DNA of 64,000 nt, from positions 558,001 to 622,000 of the forward strand of contig JAFLKK010000004.1 of assembly GCA_019163375.1 (NCBI GenBank), in the 5' to 3' direction. Source of the DNA: Paludibacter sp. GTDB lineage: Bacteria; Bacteroidota; Bacteroidia; Bacteroidales; Paludibacteraceae. The notes beneath the pieces are model-generated. The model saw only the letters and a list, made by a program, of their open reading frames with translations. It did not search any database and was not told where the DNA came from. A program made the translations under genes and the position numbers. Of the stretch, positions 37,305 to 47,687 are shown piece after piece (positions within the stretch are counted from its first letter, which is position 1; each line of letters starts with the position of its first letter).

Positions 37305-37715
37305 ATGGGTGCAAGAAAAAAAATATCAGCAGACGAAAGAAAAGAGGCTCAAAAAACTCTTTACTTTGCTAAGCTAAATGGCGTACCAACTTCACCACGT
37401 AAAATGCGCCTTGTGGCTGACATGATTCGTGGAATGGAGGTAAATAAAGCCTTAAGTGTTCTGAAGTTTTCTTCTAAAGAAGCTTCTGGAAGATTAGAAA
37501 AATTGCTTAAATCAGCTATCGCTAACTGGGAAACCAAAACTGAGCAAAAAGCTGACAACGCAAACTTATACATAAGTTCAATTTGTGTCGATTCAGCAAC
37601 TATGATGAAACGTCTTCGCACAGCCCCACAAGGTCGTGGATACCGTATTCGCAAACGTTCGAATCACGTAACATTGTATGTAGATTCAAAAATTACTAAC
37701 GATAACCAAATTTAA
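37305..37715 (+). CDS. rplV: 50S ribosomal protein L22
   Basis: 136 aa, with the beta hairpin that lines the exit tunnel and can give macrolide resistance ([20 protein letters not shown] is unaltered in outline). The N-terminus has a short basic extension ([14 protein letters not shown]) compared with E. coli. Confidence 0.96.
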   Translation: MGARKKISADERKEAQKTLYFAKLNGVPTSPRKMRLVADMIRGMEVNKALSVLKFSSKEASGRLEKLLKSAIANWETKTEQKADNANLYISSICVDSATMMKRLRTAPQGRGYRIRKRSNHVTLYVDSKITNDNQI

Positions 37716-37721
37716 TGCTCG

Positions 37722-38489
37722 ATGGGACAAAAAATTAATCCAATAAGTAACCGTTTAGGTATTATACGTGGATGGGATTCTAACTGGTATGGTGGCAACA
37801 ATTATGGTGACACTTTGGTAGAAGACCACAAAATAAGAAAATATCTTAATGCCCGTCTTGCAAAAGCTAGTTTGTCGCGTATCATTATTGAACGTACTCT
37901 TAAGCTAGTTACTATCACTATTTGTACAGCTCGTCCCGGTATCATTATCGGAAAAGGTGGACAAGAAGTTGATAAATTAAAAGAAGAGTTAAAGAAAATT
38001 ACAGACAAAGAAATTCAGTTGAACATTTTCGAAGTAAAACGTCCTGAACTTGATGCTGTAATTGTTGCTAACAACATTGCTCGTCAGGTTGAAGGCAAAA
38101 TTGCTTACCGTCGTGCAACGAAAATGGCTATCCAGTCAACAATGCGCATGGGAGCTGAAGGAATCAAAGTAATGTGTTCAGGTCGTCTGAATGGTGCCGA
38201 GATGGCACGTTCGGAAATGTATAAAGAAGGAAGAACTCCTCTTCATACCTTCAGAGCTGATATTGATTATGCTCACGCTGAGGCATTGACTAAAGTAGGT
38301 TTAATTGGTATCAAAGTATGGATTTGTCGTGGTGAAATCTACGGTAAAAAAGACTTAGCTCCTAACTTTACAGCTACTAAAGAAACTTCACGCGGTGAAC
38401 GTGGCGGTAATGATCGTGGTGATCGTTATAGCGATCGTTCGAAAAACGACCGTGGAGCTGGCAAAGGTGGCTTCAAAAAGAAAAAATAA
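37722..38489 (+). CDS. rpsC: 30S ribosomal protein S3
   Basis: 255 aa. The KH domain ([20 protein letters not shown]) binds mRNA at the entry channel. The C-terminus carries a Gly/Arg/Asp-rich tail of about 35 residues ([18 protein letters not shown]) beyond the usual fold. Starts 6 bp after rplV. Confidence 0.97.
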   Translation: MGQKINPISNRLGIIRGWDSNWYGGNNYGDTLVEDHKIRKYLNARLAKASLSRIIIERTLKLVTITICTARPGIIIGKGGQEVDKLKEELKKITDKEIQLNIFEVKRPELDAVIVANNIARQVEGKIAYRRATKMAIQSTMRMGAEGIKVMCSGRLNGAEMARSEMYKEGRTPLHTFRADIDYAHAEALTKVGLIGIKVWICRGEIYGKKDLAPNFTATKETSRGERGGNDRGDRYSDRSKNDRGAGKGGFKKKK

Positions 38490-38524
38490 TTAAACTGTTA
38501 TTAATGAATTTGTAAGTAAATATT

Positions 38525-38959
38525 ATGTTACAACCAAAAAAGACAAAGTTCAGGAGACAGCAAAAGGGGCGCATGAAAGGAAATGCCCAAAGAGGTAATC
38601 AGTTAGCGTTCGGTTCATTCGGAATTAAATCCCTTGAATCAAAATGGTTAACTGGTCGTCAAATTGAAGCCGCCCGTATTGCCGTAACCCGTTATATGCA
38701 AAGACAAGGACAAATTTGGATTCGTGTGTTTCCAGATAAACCTATTACCAAGAAACCTGCAGAGGTACGTATGGGTAAGGGTAAAGGTGCTCCGGAAGGA
38801 TTTGTTGCTCCTATTACCCCGGGACGTATGCTATTCGAAGTAGAAGGTGTATCCTTCGAAATTGCTAAAGAAGCATTGCGTTTAGCTGCTCAAAAACTAC
38901 CCGTAACTACTAAGTTTGTAGTTAGACGAGATTATGATTTCACCTCTTTAAATGCGTAA
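38525..38959 (+). CDS. rplP: 50S ribosomal protein L16
   Basis: 144 aa, near the A site of the 50S subunit. [19 protein letters not shown], and [20 protein letters not shown] with the loop near the peptidyl transferase centre, are clear. Confidence 0.97.
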   Translation: MLQPKKTKFRRQQKGRMKGNAQRGNQLAFGSFGIKSLESKWLTGRQIEAARIAVTRYMQRQGQIWIRVFPDKPITKKPAEVRMGKGKGAPEGFVAPITPGRMLFEVEGVSFEIAKEALRLAAQKLPVTTKFVVRRDYDFTSLNA

Positions 38960-38964
38960 GGAAA

Positions 38965-39159
38965 ATGAAAACAAGAGAAATTAAAGAATTAAATACAAAA
39001 GAGATTCAAGAACGTATGGCTGCTCAAGAAGAGCAATTGAGTCGTTTAAAAATGAATCACGCCATTTCTCCGCTTGACAATCCAATGCAAATTAAAGTGG
39101 TTCGTAGAACTGTTGCACGTCTTGCTACTGAGTTACGTCAGAGAGAAATTAATAATTAA
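38965..39159 (+). CDS. rpmC: 50S ribosomal protein L29
   Basis: 64 aa two-helix protein at the tunnel exit, recognised by [20 protein letters not shown] and [16 protein letters not shown]. It lies 5 bp after rplP. Confidence 0.95.
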   Translation: MKTREIKELNTKEIQERMAAQEEQLSRLKMNHAISPLDNPMQIKVVRRTVARLATELRQREINN

Positions 39160-39172
39160 AATCATGACCCTG

Positions 39173-39430
39173 ATGGAATCAAGAAATTTAAGAAAAGAAA
39201 GAACGGGTGTCGTTTTCAGTAATAAAATGGATAAAACCATTACTGTTGCTGTAAAATGGAAAGAAAAACACCCTATTTACGGAAAATTCGTAAATAAGAC
39301 TAAGAAATATCACGCTCATGATGAGAAAAACGATTGCAACATTGGTGACACTGTACGCATCATGGAAACTCGTCCTTTGAGTAAACTAAAAAGATGGAGA
39401 TTAACTGAAATTATCGAAAGAGTTAAGTAA
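39173..39430 (+). CDS. rpsQ: 30S ribosomal protein S17
   Basis: 85 aa OB-fold protein: [20 protein letters not shown] and [20 protein letters not shown]. The frame is open upstream into rpmC; I chose the ATG at 39173 (MESRNLRKE) as it matches the family's N-terminus. The ATG at 39164 is the alternative. Confidence 0.95.
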   Translation: MESRNLRKERTGVVFSNKMDKTITVAVKWKEKHPIYGKFVNKTKKYHAHDEKNDCNIGDTVRIMETRPLSKLKRWRLTEIIERVK

Positions 39431-39432
39431 TT

Positions 39433-39798
39433 ATGATACAACAAGAATCAAGACTCATAGTAGCCGATAACAGTGGAGCAAAAACAGTTCTTTGTATTCG
39501 TGTATTAGGAGGAACAAGCAAACGTTACGCTACACTCGGCGATATTATCGTTGTGGCAGTAAAAAGTGTTATTCCTTCTGGAGACATTAAAAAGGGCGTT
39601 GTCTCTAAGGCAGTTATCGTTCGTACAAAAAAAGAAGTTCGTCGTGCAGATGGCTCTTATATACGTTTCGATGATAACGCTTGCGTATTGTTAAATACCG
39701 CTGGCGAAATCCGTGGAAGCCGTATCTTCGGCCCTGTAGCTCGTGAATTGCGTGCTACTAATATGAAAATCATATCACTTGCACCTGAAGTGCTTTAA
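39433..39798 (+). CDS. rplN: 50S ribosomal protein L14
   Basis: 121 aa, part of the intersubunit bridge. [20 protein letters not shown] and [13 protein letters not shown] are diagnostic. Only 2 bp after rpsQ. Confidence 0.97.
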   Translation: MIQQESRLIVADNSGAKTVLCIRVLGGTSKRYATLGDIIVVAVKSVIPSGDIKKGVVSKAVIVRTKKEVRRADGSYIRFDDNACVLLNTAGEIRGSRIFGPVARELRATNMKIISLAPEVL

Positions 39799-39819
39799 TC
39801 TTCGAAAAACAAAATAGTG

Positions 39820-40131
39820 ATGAGTAAATTACACATAAAAAAAGGTGATACCGTTTACGTAAATACTGGTGTTGACAAAGGCAAAACCGGTCGCGTGCTA
39901 GAAATTCTTGTGAAAGACAAACGCGCTATTGTAGAAGGTGTTAATTTGGTCTCAAAGAGCACCAAACCGAATGCGAAAAGTCCTCAAGGAGGTATAATCA
40001 AGAAAGAAGCAACTATTCATATCTCTAATTTAAACCCAGTTGAAAACGGGAAACCCGTTCGTGTTGGTCGTAAATTAAATGCAGAAGGTAAATTGGTGCG
40101 TGTTTCTTTAAAATCAGGAGAGGAAATCTAA
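39820..40131 (+). CDS. rplX: 50S ribosomal protein L24
   Basis: 103 aa with the KOW motif ([20 protein letters not shown]). An in-frame GTG precedes by one codon, but the ATG at 39820 is the natural start. It initiates 50S assembly. Ends 1 bp before rplE. Confidence 0.95.
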   Translation: MSKLHIKKGDTVYVNTGVDKGKTGRVLEILVKDKRAIVEGVNLVSKSTKPNAKSPQGGIIKKEATIHISNLNPVENGKPVRVGRKLNAEGKLVRVSLKSGEEI

Positions 40132-40132
40132 A

Positions 40133-40678
40133 ATGAACACAGCAAGTTTAAAACAAGATTATAGAGAACGTATCGTTCCTATCTTAATGAAAGAATTTGG
40201 TTACAGCTCAGTTATGCAATCTCCTAAATTGGAGAAAATTGTTCTTAACCAAGGTCTGGGAATAGCAGTAGCAGATAAAAAAATTATCGAAGTTGCTATC
40301 AACGAAATGACTACAATTACAGGTCAAAAAGCAGTAGCAACTATTTCTAAAAACGATATTTCTAACTTCAAATTGCGTAAAAAAATGCCTATCGGTGTTC
40401 GTGTAACGTTACGTGGAGATAAAATGTATGAGTTTCTTGAAAGATTGGTACGTGTTGCTTTGCCACGTATGCGTGACTTCAAGGGGATTGCTAATAAATT
40501 GGACGGAAGAGGTAACTATACATTAGGTATCCAAGAACAAATTATTTTCCCTGAAATCAATATCGATGGTCTTACTCGTTTGTTGGGTATGAACATTACT
40601 TTTGTAACAACTGCTAAAACTGATGAAGAAGGTTTCGCATTGTTGAAAGAATTTGGATTACCATTCAAAAAAAACTAA
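40133..40678 (+). CDS. rplE: 50S ribosomal protein L5
   Basis: 181 aa 5S rRNA-binding protein of the central protuberance. [34 protein letters not shown] and [16 protein letters not shown] are typical. Confidence 0.97.
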   Translation: MNTASLKQDYRERIVPILMKEFGYSSVMQSPKLEKIVLNQGLGIAVADKKIIEVAINEMTTITGQKAVATISKNDISNFKLRKKMPIGVRVTLRGDKMYEFLERLVRVALPRMRDFKGIANKLDGRGNYTLGIQEQIIFPEINIDGLTRLLGMNITFVTTAKTDEEGFALLKEFGLPFKKN

Positions 40679-40690
40679 TTTAGACATACA

Positions 40691-40960
40691 ATGGCAAAAG
40701 AATCAATGAAAGCCCGCGAGGTGAAAAGAGCCAAAATGGTTGCTAAATACGCTGAAAAAAGAGCAAAATATATCGCAGAAGGCAACTATGAAGCCCTTCA
40801 ATCGATCCCTAAAAATGCTTCTCCAGTACGTCTTCACAACCGTTGCAAACTTACTGGTCGTCCAAAAGGATATATTCGTCAGTTTGGTATCTCGCGTATT
40901 CAATTTCGTGAAATGGCATCTAACGGTTTAATCCCGGGTGTTAGAAAAGCAAGCTGGTAA
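40691..40960 (+). CDS. rpsN: 30S ribosomal protein S14 (zinc-free long form)
   Basis: 89 aa, the long type that lacks the four-cysteine zinc site of the 61-aa form. [20 protein letters not shown] near the end is diagnostic. Being zinc-independent, it does not need replacing under zinc starvation. Confidence 0.96.
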   Translation: MAKESMKAREVKRAKMVAKYAEKRAKYIAEGNYEALQSIPKNASPVRLHNRCKLTGRPKGYIRQFGISRIQFREMASNGLIPGVRKASW

Positions 40961-40967
40961 TTGTAAA

Positions 40968-41042
40968 AGACAAGGCTTGCCTTGTCTGCACAATATCAAA
41001 AATGAAATCAAGTTAAATATTGTCCCGAAAGCCGGGATCAAT
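40968..41042 (+). other. Two hairpins in the rpsN-rpsH spacer
   Basis: AGACAAGGC/GCCTTGTCT (40968-40987, 2-nt loop) is a perfect stem. ATTGTCCCG/CGGGATCAAT (41019-41042) is a near-perfect one. The spacer is 96 bp in a cluster where most genes are a few bp apart. No T-run follows either stem. They could set the level of the downstream genes or mark a processing site. Confidence 0.5.
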
Positions 41043-41056
41043 TTAAAAACAATTAT

Positions 41057-41452
41057 ATGACAGATCCAATAGCAGATTATCTTACCCGATTGCGGAACGC
41101 CATTAAAGCAAACCACCGAGTGGTTGAAGTTCCAGCATCGAATTTGAAAAAAGAAATGACCCGGATATTGCACGAGAAAGGCTATATCCTCAACTACAAA
41201 TTTGTAGAAGAAGGTCCACAAGGCACTATTAAAATTGCTTTGAAGTACGATCAAGTTAACAAAGTTAGCTCGATTAAAAAAATGATCAGAGTTTCTACTC
41301 CCGGTCTTCGTCAATATGTTGGCTACAAAGATATGCCACGTGTATTGAATGGATTGGGTATTGCAATTCTTTCTACTTCTAAAGGTGTTATGACCAACAA
41401 AGAAGCACTCGGTTTAAAATTGGGTGGTGAAGTTATTTGTTACATTTATTAA
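41057..41452 (+). CDS. rpsH: 30S ribosomal protein S8
   Basis: 131 aa. MTDPIADYLTRLRNAIKANH and VLNGLGIAILSTSKGVMTN are diagnostic. S8 binds the 16S central domain, and in E. coli represses its own operon. Confidence 0.97.
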   Translation: MTDPIADYLTRLRNAIKANHRVVEVPASNLKKEMTRILHEKGYILNYKFVEEGPQGTIKIALKYDQVNKVSSIKKMIRVSTPGLRQYVGYKDMPRVLNGLGIAILSTSKGVMTNKEALGLKLGGEVICYIY

Positions 41453-41467
41453 TAGGAGGAAAGAAAT

Positions 41468-42019
41468 ATGTCAAGAATAGGAAAATTACCCATAAGCGTA
41501 CCTGCCGGTGTTACAATCACGGTACAGGATGCGTTGGTTACCGTAAAAGGTCCAAAAGGAGTTTTGTCTCAACAAATCGATCCTAATGTAGTAGTAACAA
41601 TTGAGGATGGCATTTGTCACGTAACTCGTCAAAACGATGAGAAACAAAGCCGTTCTTTTCATGGTTTGTATCGTTCATTGATCCAAAACATGGTTGTAGG
41701 TGTTTCAGAAGGTTACAAAAAGACCTTGGAATTAGTTGGTGTTGGTTATCGTGTATCGAACCAAGGTCAGGTATTAGAATTCGCTTTAGGTTATACTCAC
41801 AATATCTTTTTGAGTTTACCTGATGTTATCAAAATTGAAACAAAAAGCGAACGTAACCAAAACCCTGTACTCATTTTGGAATGTTGCGACAAACAATTGA
41901 TTGGTCAAGTTTGCGCAAAAATTCGTTCATTCCGTAAGCCTGAGCCATACAAAGGAAAAGGTGTTAAATTCGCGGGTGAAATACTTCGCCGCAAAGCAGG
42001 TAAATCTGCTGGTAAATAA
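41468..42019 (+). CDS. rplF: 50S ribosomal protein L6
   Basis: 183 aa of two tandem similar domains. MSRIGKLPISVPAGVTITVQ and the C-terminal KPEPYKGKGVKFAGEILRRK are clear. Preceded by a Shine-Dalgarno-like TAGGAGGAAAG, rare among the genes here. Confidence 0.97.
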   Translation: MSRIGKLPISVPAGVTITVQDALVTVKGPKGVLSQQIDPNVVVTIEDGICHVTRQNDEKQSRSFHGLYRSLIQNMVVGVSEGYKKTLELVGVGYRVSNQGQVLEFALGYTHNIFLSLPDVIKIETKSERNQNPVLILECCDKQLIGQVCAKIRSFRKPEPYKGKGVKFAGEILRRKAGKSAGK

Positions 42020-42040
42020 TTTACGTAAACTTGTGAAATT

Positions 42041-42385
42041 ATGACTAGAAAATTCGATAGAAGAATAAGAATAAAAGCACATATCCGACACAAAGTGTCT
42101 GGAACTGCACAAAGACCACGATTGACCGTATTCAGAAGCAATACTCAAATTTACGCTCAACTTGTTGACGACGTTAATGGAGTAACATTGGCTGCTGCAT
42201 CTTCTTTAGGTCTTAAAGAAAAAGTAACTAAATCAGAACAAGCTGCCATTGTAGGCAAAAAGGTAGCTCAAGTTGCTCAAGAAGCCGGAATTACAGCTGT
42301 GATTTTTGACCGTAACGGTTATTTATATCACGGTAGAGTTAAACAATTAGCTGAAGCTGCTCGCGAAGGTGGTCTTAAATTTTAA
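42041..42385 (+). CDS. rplR: 50S ribosomal protein L18
   Basis: 114 aa 5S rRNA binder. [19 protein letters not shown] and [20 protein letters not shown] are diagnostic. Confidence 0.97.
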   Translation: MTRKFDRRIRIKAHIRHKVSGTAQRPRLTVFRSNTQIYAQLVDDVNGVTLAAASSLGLKEKVTKSEQAAIVGKKVAQVAQEAGITAVIFDRNGYLYHGRVKQLAEAAREGGLKF

Positions 42386-42391
42386 TCAAGT

Positions 42392-42910
42392 ATGGCAACA
42401 AATATGAATAAAGTTAAATCGACCAACGATTTAGAATTGAAAGACAGATTAGTAGCTATTAATCGTGTTACTAAAGTTACCAAAGGTGGACGTACATTCA
42501 GTTTCTCTGCAATTGTTGTAGTTGGAAACGAAGATGGTATCGTAGGTTGGGGACTAGGTAAAGCCGGTGAGGTAACTGCTGCAATTGCAAAAGGAACTGA
42601 AGCTGCAAAGAAAAACTTGATTAAAGTACCTGTTCAAAACGGTACTATCCCTCACGCTCAATTGTCGAAATTTGGTGGAGCTCAGGTTTTCATTAGCCCT
42701 GCATCACATGGTACAGGAGTAAAAGCGGGTGGTGCGATGCGTGCGGTACTCGAAAGTGTTGGTATTACCGATGTATTGGCCAAATCTAAAGGTTCATCGA
42801 ATCCTCACAACTTAGTAAAAGCTACTATTGTAGCTTTGGGTGAACTTCGTGATGCTCATACAGTAGCTCAAAACAGAGGTGTTTCACTTGATACAGTGTT
42901 TAACGGATAA
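42392..42910 (+). CDS. rpsE: 30S ribosomal protein S5
   Basis: 172 aa. [37 protein letters not shown] and [19 protein letters not shown] belong to the double-stranded-RNA-binding and C-terminal domains, which help decoding accuracy. Confidence 0.97.
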   Translation: MATNMNKVKSTNDLELKDRLVAINRVTKVTKGGRTFSFSAIVVVGNEDGIVGWGLGKAGEVTAAIAKGTEAAKKNLIKVPVQNGTIPHAQLSKFGGAQVFISPASHGTGVKAGGAMRAVLESVGITDVLAKSKGSSNPHNLVKATIVALGELRDAHTVAQNRGVSLDTVFNG

Positions 42911-42921
42911 AACGTAAAATT

Positions 42922-43098
42922 ATGGCAACAATAAAAATTAAACAAGTAAAAAGTAAAATCAAATGTCCTAAAGTTCAGAAATTGACTTTGGAAGCATTAG
43001 GTTTGAAAAAAATGAATGCCGTAGTTGAACACGAAGCAACTCCTCAAATTTTGGGAATGGTTGCACGAGTGCATCACTTGGTTGAAGTTATCAAATAG
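42922..43098 (+). CDS. rpmD: 50S ribosomal protein L30
   Basis: 58 aa, found by reading the gap between rpsE and rplO: starts MATIKIKQVKSKIKCP and ends RVHHLVEVIK at TAG 43096-43098. Ferredoxin-like fold with LTLEALGLKKMNAVVEH in the middle. Position is as in other spc operons. Confidence 0.95.
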   Translation: MATIKIKQVKSKIKCPKVQKLTLEALGLKKMNAVVEHEATPQILGMVARVHHLVEVIK

Positions 43099-43129
43099 TA
43101 TTATTCTTTGAATCTTTAAAAAATAAGAT

Positions 43130-43576
43130 ATGAATTTAAGTAATTTAACCCCTGCAGTTGGTTCTGTAAAAACTAGAAAAAGAATTGGTCGTGGTACCGG
43201 ATCTGGATTAGGTGGAACCTCTACAAAAGGGCACAAAGGACAGAAGTCACGTTCTGGATACTCGAAAAAGGTTGGTTTTGAAGGTGGTCAAATGCCTATT
43301 CAACGTCGTTTGCCGAAATTCGGTTTTAAAAATGTAAACCGTGTTGAATACAAAGCTATCAACATCGATACACTTCAAACATTAGCTCAAACTAATAACT
43401 TAACTAAAATAAGCGTAAGCGATTTGAGAGAAGCAGGTTTTGTTTCAAGAACTGCTTTGGTAAAAATCTTAGGTAAGGGAGTTTTGACTGTGAAAATTGA
43501 AGTTGAAGCTAATGGGTTCTCTAAATCTGCTGAAGAAGCAATTGTAGCCGCAGGTGGAACCATAGTAAAATTGTAA
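43130..43576 (+). CDS. rplO: 50S ribosomal protein L15
   Basis: 148 aa. The Gly-rich basic N-terminus (KRIGRGTGSGLGGTSTKGHK) winds into the 23S rRNA, followed by GFEGGQMPIQRRLPKFGF. Directly upstream of secY, as in most bacteria. Confidence 0.97.
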   Translation: MNLSNLTPAVGSVKTRKRIGRGTGSGLGGTSTKGHKGQKSRSGYSKKVGFEGGQMPIQRRLPKFGFKNVNRVEYKAINIDTLQTLAQTNNLTKISVSDLREAGFVSRTALVKILGKGVLTVKIEVEANGFSKSAEEAIVAAGGTIVKL

Positions 43577-43580
43577 GAAC

Positions 43581-44921
43581 ATGAAACTAATAGAGACAAT
43601 AAAAAATATCTGGAAGATTGAAGACCTTCGTAATAGACTTCTCACAACTTTCTTGTTAGTATTGATTTATCGTTTTGGTTCTTATATTGTACTTCCGGGT
43701 ATTGACCCTAATGCTTTGACAGCATTAAAATCGCAAACAAGCGGTGGTCTTCTCGCTTTATTAGACATGTTTTCGGGTGGTGCTTTTGCAAATGCTTCGG
43801 TATTTGCATTAGGTATCATGCCATACATTTCTGCATCTATCGTTATCCAGTTATTGACTATTGCGGTGCCTTATTTCCAAAAAATGCAACGCGAAGGTGA
43901 AAGTGGACGTCGTAAGATGAATCAATATACCCGTTACCTGACCGTAATTATTTTATTGTTGCAAGGTCCTTCGTATTTAATAAACCTTAGCGTTCAGTTG
44001 GCTCAAGCGGGCTCGGCTATACCTAGTGGATTTATGTTTACACTGACCTCTACATTAATTCTTTGCGGTGGTAGCATGTTTGTAATGTGGCTCGGTGAGC
44101 GTATTACTGATAAAGGTATTGGTAACGGTATATCATTTATTATCTTGGTGGGTATTATTTCACGCTTTCCGGGTGCTATTATCAAAGAGTTTGCTTCACG
44201 TTTAGGTGATGCAGGTGGTGGTTTGGTAATGTTCCTTGGAGAACTGATCGTGCTTCTGTTGGTAATTGCTGCTTCGATAATGCTTGTGCAAGGAACTCGT
44301 AAGATTCCGGTACAATATGCAAAACGCGTAGTTGGTAATAAACAATATGGTGGTGTTCGTCAGTATATTCCATTAAAAATAAATGCAGCAGGTGTTATGC
44401 CTATCATTTTTGCGCAAGCAATTATGTTTATACCTGCAACATTAGCCGGTTTCGCTCATTCTGATGCAATGACAGGATTTGTAAGTGCATTTATGAATAC
44501 GACCGGTGTTTGGTATAACTTAGTATTTGGTTTCTTAATCGTGATATTTACGTATTTCTATACAGCTATTACAATTAATCCAACTCAAATGGCTGAAGAA
44601 ATGAAACGTAATAATGGTTTCATTCCTGGTATCAAACCCGGTAAACGTACCGCTGAGTATCTTGATTTAATTATGTCTCGTATCACTTTGCCTGGTTCTA
44701 TATTCCTTGCATTTATTGCTATTATGCCTGCTTTTGCAAGTGTAGTTGGAATTAATCAGTCATTTGCTGCATTCTTTGGTGGAACTTCATTGTTGATTTT
44801 GGTTGGGGTAGTACTTGACACACTTCAACAAATCGAAAGCCACTTATTAATGCGACATTACGATGGTTTGCTTAAATCAGGTAGAATAAAAGGACGCACA
44901 GGTGGTGCCGCTGCATATTAA
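43581..44921 (+). CDS. secY: Protein translocase subunit SecY
   Basis: 446 aa, ten membrane helices. The central channel of the Sec translocon in the inner membrane. MFSGGAFANASVFALGIMPY is the plug and TM2 start; MQREGESGRRKMNQYTRYLT and KRTAEYLDLIMSRITLPGS are the cytoplasmic loops that touch SecA and the ribosome. Starts 4 bp after rplO. Confidence 0.97.
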   Translation: MKLIETIKNIWKIEDLRNRLLTTFLLVLIYRFGSYIVLPGIDPNALTALKSQTSGGLLALLDMFSGGAFANASVFALGIMPYISASIVIQLLTIAVPYFQKMQREGESGRRKMNQYTRYLTVIILLLQGPSYLINLSVQLAQAGSAIPSGFMFTLTSTLILCGGSMFVMWLGERITDKGIGNGISFIILVGIISRFPGAIIKEFASRLGDAGGGLVMFLGELIVLLLVIAASIMLVQGTRKIPVQYAKRVVGNKQYGGVRQYIPLKINAAGVMPIIFAQAIMFIPATLAGFAHSDAMTGFVSAFMNTTGVWYNLVFGFLIVIFTYFYTAITINPTQMAEEMKRNNGFIPGIKPGKRTAEYLDLIMSRITLPGSIFLAFIAIMPAFASVVGINQSFAAFFGGTSLLILVGVVLDTLQQIESHLLMRHYDGLLKSGRIKGRTGGAAAY

Positions 44922-44933
44922 AACAATATCTGA

Positions 44934-45719
44934 ATGATTTTTTTAAAATCGGACGAAGAAATAGAATTGCTTCGTATCAGTAATCAAATTGTGGCTAAAA
45001 CGTTAGCTGAAATGGCAAAAATAATTACGCCGGGCATTAGCACAGCGCAATTGGATAAAATTGCCGAAGAATATATTAGGGATAATGGCGCCGTACCGGG
45101 TTTTCTCGGTTACGGTGGCTTCCCGAAATCTATTTGTACCTCAGTAAACGATCAGGTAGTTCACGGTATACCTTCCGACAAAATTATTTTGGAAGACGGT
45201 GATATTATTTCTGTAGATTGTGGTGCATATATTAATGGTTTTCATGGCGACTCAGCATATACTTTTTGTGTAGGCGATGTGAAGCCGGAGATTGTTGATT
45301 TATTGCGTACAACTAAAGAATCTTTATACAAAGGTATAGAGCAAGCACAAGAAGGTCGCCGCTTAGGTGATTTAGGAAATGCAATTCAAAGTTATTGTGA
45401 AGAACGCGGTTATTCTGTTGTTCGTGAAATGATAGGACATGGTGTTGGACGCAAATTGCACGAAGCACCCGAAGTTCCTAATTATGGACGAAAAGGAAAC
45501 GGAATAATGCTGAAATCAGGAATGACCATAGCTATTGAGCCTATGATTAATATGGGAGCGAGAAACTTAGTGTTTGAAAAGGATGGTTGGACTACCCGAA
45601 CGATTGATCGGAAACCTTCTGCCCACTTTGAACATTCAATTGCAATACGACGTGGAAAAGCCGATATACTTTCGAGTTTTGAATATATAGAACAAATTTT
45701 AGGGAATAAAGCAATTTAA
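44934..45719 (+). CDS. map: Methionine aminopeptidase, type I
   Basis: 261 aa enzyme that removes the initiator Met from nascent proteins. The five metal ligands are visible: Asp pair in SVDCGAYINGFHGDSAYTF, His in MIGHGVGRKLHEAP, Glu in TIAIEPMINMG and Glu in AHFEHSIAI. The adk gene, often found between secY and map, is absent. Confidence 0.97.
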   Translation: MIFLKSDEEIELLRISNQIVAKTLAEMAKIITPGISTAQLDKIAEEYIRDNGAVPGFLGYGGFPKSICTSVNDQVVHGIPSDKIILEDGDIISVDCGAYINGFHGDSAYTFCVGDVKPEIVDLLRTTKESLYKGIEQAQEGRRLGDLGNAIQSYCEERGYSVVREMIGHGVGRKLHEAPEVPNYGRKGNGIMLKSGMTIAIEPMINMGARNLVFEKDGWTTRTIDRKPSAHFEHSIAIRRGKADILSSFEYIEQILGNKAI

Positions 45720-45722
45720 TAT

Positions 45723-45941
45723 ATGGCCAAACAAACTGCAATAGAACAAGATGGAAAGATAATCGAAGCATTATCAAACGCCATGTTTCGCGTCGAGTTG
45801 GAAAACGGTCACGTAATTACAGCTCATATCTCTGGCAAAATGCGTATGCATTATATAAAAATTTTGACCGGTGATAAAGTGAAAGTTGAAATGTCGCCTT
45901 ATGATTTGTCAAAAGGAAGAATCTCTTTTAGATATAAATAA
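45723..45941 (+). CDS. infA: Translation initiation factor IF-1
   Basis: 72 aa OB-fold factor that occupies the A site during initiation. [20 protein letters not shown] and GRISFRYK are typical. Starts 3 bp after map. Confidence 0.96.
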   Translation: MAKQTAIEQDGKIIEALSNAMFRVELENGHVITAHISGKMRMHYIKILTGDKVKVEMSPYDLSKGRISFRYK

Positions 45942-45957
45942 AATTAAATATTTCCCC

Positions 45958-46074
45958 ATGAAAGTAAGAGCATCTGTAAAAAAACGCACCGACGATTGTA
46001 AAATCGTGCGGAGAAAAGGGCGTTTGTATGTTATCAACAAAAAAAATCCTAAGTTTAAACAACGTCAAGGATAA
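45958..46074 (+). CDS. rpmJ: 50S ribosomal protein L36 (zinc-free form)
   Basis: 38 aa from the ATG at 45958: [20 protein letters not shown], ending NPKFKQRQG. Only one of the usual Cys/His zinc ligands remains (Cys14), so this is the zinc-free type seen in Bacteroidetes. Frame is open upstream into infA, but the family N-terminus fixes the start. Confidence 0.95.
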   Translation: MKVRASVKKRTDDCKIVRRKGRLYVINKKNPKFKQRQG

Positions 46075-46101
46075 TTATTTATTTTTTGAAAAAATAAGTT
46101 T

Positions 46102-46482
46102 ATGGCTATAAGAATTGTCGGAGTAGATTTACCTCAAAACAAAAGAGGAGAAGTTGGATTGACTTATATCTACGGAATAGGTCGCAATAGTGCAAAAAAG
46201 ATTTTAGAAACTGCCGGTGTTGACATCAACATCAAAGTGAAAGATTGGACAGACGACCAAGCATCTAAGATCCGCGAGATCATTGGGATAGGATACAAAG
46301 TGGAAGGTGACCTTCGCTCTGAAGTACAAACCAACATCAAGCGATTGATGGACATTGGTTGTTACCGTGGAGTTCGCCACCGTATTGGCCTACCATTGAG
46401 AGGACAAAGTACGAAAAATAATGCTCGTACTCGTAAAGGTAAAAAGAAAACAGTTGCTAACAAGAAAAAAGCAACTAAATAA
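46102..46482 (+). CDS. rpsM: 30S ribosomal protein S13
   Basis: 126 aa. [40 protein letters not shown] and [12 protein letters not shown] are diagnostic. Contacts tRNA and the 50S subunit from the 30S head. Starts the alpha part of the cluster. Confidence 0.97.
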   Translation: MAIRIVGVDLPQNKRGEVGLTYIYGIGRNSAKKILETAGVDINIKVKDWTDDQASKIREIIGIGYKVEGDLRSEVQTNIKRLMDIGCYRGVRHRIGLPLRGQSTKNNARTRKGKKKTVANKKKATK

Positions 46483-46534
46483 GGTTATTAACTGTTTGCG
46501 AATTTTAGAAAAAGCAAAATAATATTCAATTAAT

Positions 46535-46924
46535 ATGGCAAAGAAAACAGTTGCAGCCAAAAAGAGAGTCGTTAAAGTAGACGGTGTAGGTCAATTGCAC
46601 GTACATTCATCATTTAATAACATTATTGTTACACTTGCAAATGGTAGCGGTCAAGTAATATCTTGGTCATCTGCCGGTAAGATGGGATTCCGTGGCTCAA
46701 AGAAAAACACTCCTTACGCAGCTCAAATGGCAGCACAGGATTGCTCAAAAGTTGCATTAGATTTAGGTTTGAAGAAAGTGAAAGCCTATGTAAAAGGACC
46801 AGGTAACGGTCGTGAATCAGCAATTCGTACTATTCACGGTGCAGGTATCGAAGTAACAGAAATTGTTGATGTTACCCCACTTCCACACAATGGTTGTCGT
46901 CCTCCTAAAAGGAGAAGAGTGTAA
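46535..46924 (+). CDS. rpsK: 30S ribosomal protein S11
   Basis: 129 aa platform protein. [20 protein letters not shown] and [18 protein letters not shown] are typical. Confidence 0.97.
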   Translation: MAKKTVAAKKRVVKVDGVGQLHVHSSFNNIIVTLANGSGQVISWSSAGKMGFRGSKKNTPYAAQMAAQDCSKVALDLGLKKVKAYVKGPGNGRESAIRTIHGAGIEVTEIVDVTPLPHNGCRPPKRRRV

Positions 46925-47070
46925 TTCGTAATCGAGTTTCCTCGGCAGTCGAATAGGTGAAATATAAAAAATAGATTGCATTTAAACCTCTCTGCAGTCG
47001 CGGCTGTAATAAGTTTCGACCAATTTGTGCACGTGGAACACATAATCAATTTTAAACAAAAAATAAAACA

Positions 47071-47676
47071 ATGGCAAGATATATTGGACCAAAGTCAAGA
47101 ATAGCTCGTAAATTTGGTGAAGCTATTTTCGGACCAGATAAAGTGTTAGCTAAAAAGAACTACCCTCCTGGACAACATGGTCAAGGTCGTCGTAAAAAAA
47201 CGTCGGAGTACGGTATTCAATTACGCGAAAAACAAAAAGCAAAGTATACTTACGGTGTGTTGGAGAAACAATTCCGTAACATGTACGAAAAAGCTCAACG
47301 TACTAAAGGTGTAACCGGTGAAGTATTATTACAATTACTGGAATCACGTTTGGATAACTTAGTGTTTCGTTTAGGATTTGCTCCTACTCGTTCAGGTGCT
47401 CGCCAATTGGTTAGTCACAAACACATTACAGTTGATGGCAAAGTAGTAAACATTGCTTCTTGTCATATCAAACCTGGTCAGGTGATTGCAGTTCGTGAAA
47501 AAAACAAATCAATGGAAGTTATCAATGCTTCTTTGGAAGGTTTTAACCACAGCAAATACCCTTGGATTGAATGGAATGCTTCTTTAATGGGCGGAACTTA
47601 TTTACATGTTCCAGAACGTGAAGATATTCCTGAAAATATCAAAGAACAGTTAATCGTTGAGTTGTACTCTAAATAA
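47071..47676 (+). CDS. rpsD: 30S ribosomal protein S4
   Basis: 201 aa primary assembly protein with an S4 RNA-binding domain ([38 protein letters not shown]). In E. coli S4 represses the alpha operon. The spacer before it is 146 bp, long for this cluster, with short complementary stretches (GCAGTCG-type) but no clear known binding structure. Confidence 0.97.
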   Translation: MARYIGPKSRIARKFGEAIFGPDKVLAKKNYPPGQHGQGRRKKTSEYGIQLREKQKAKYTYGVLEKQFRNMYEKAQRTKGVTGEVLLQLLESRLDNLVFRLGFAPTRSGARQLVSHKHITVDGKVVNIASCHIKPGQVIAVREKNKSMEVINASLEGFNHSKYPWIEWNASLMGGTYLHVPEREDIPENIKEQLIVELYSK

Positions 47677-47687
47677 TAAGTGAATCC

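Noticed and set aside
44934-45719. Missing adk and tuf genes as a deletion in the ribosomal cluster
   Set aside because: Gene spacing at both places is normal, and these genes are commonly located elsewhere in Bacteroidetes.
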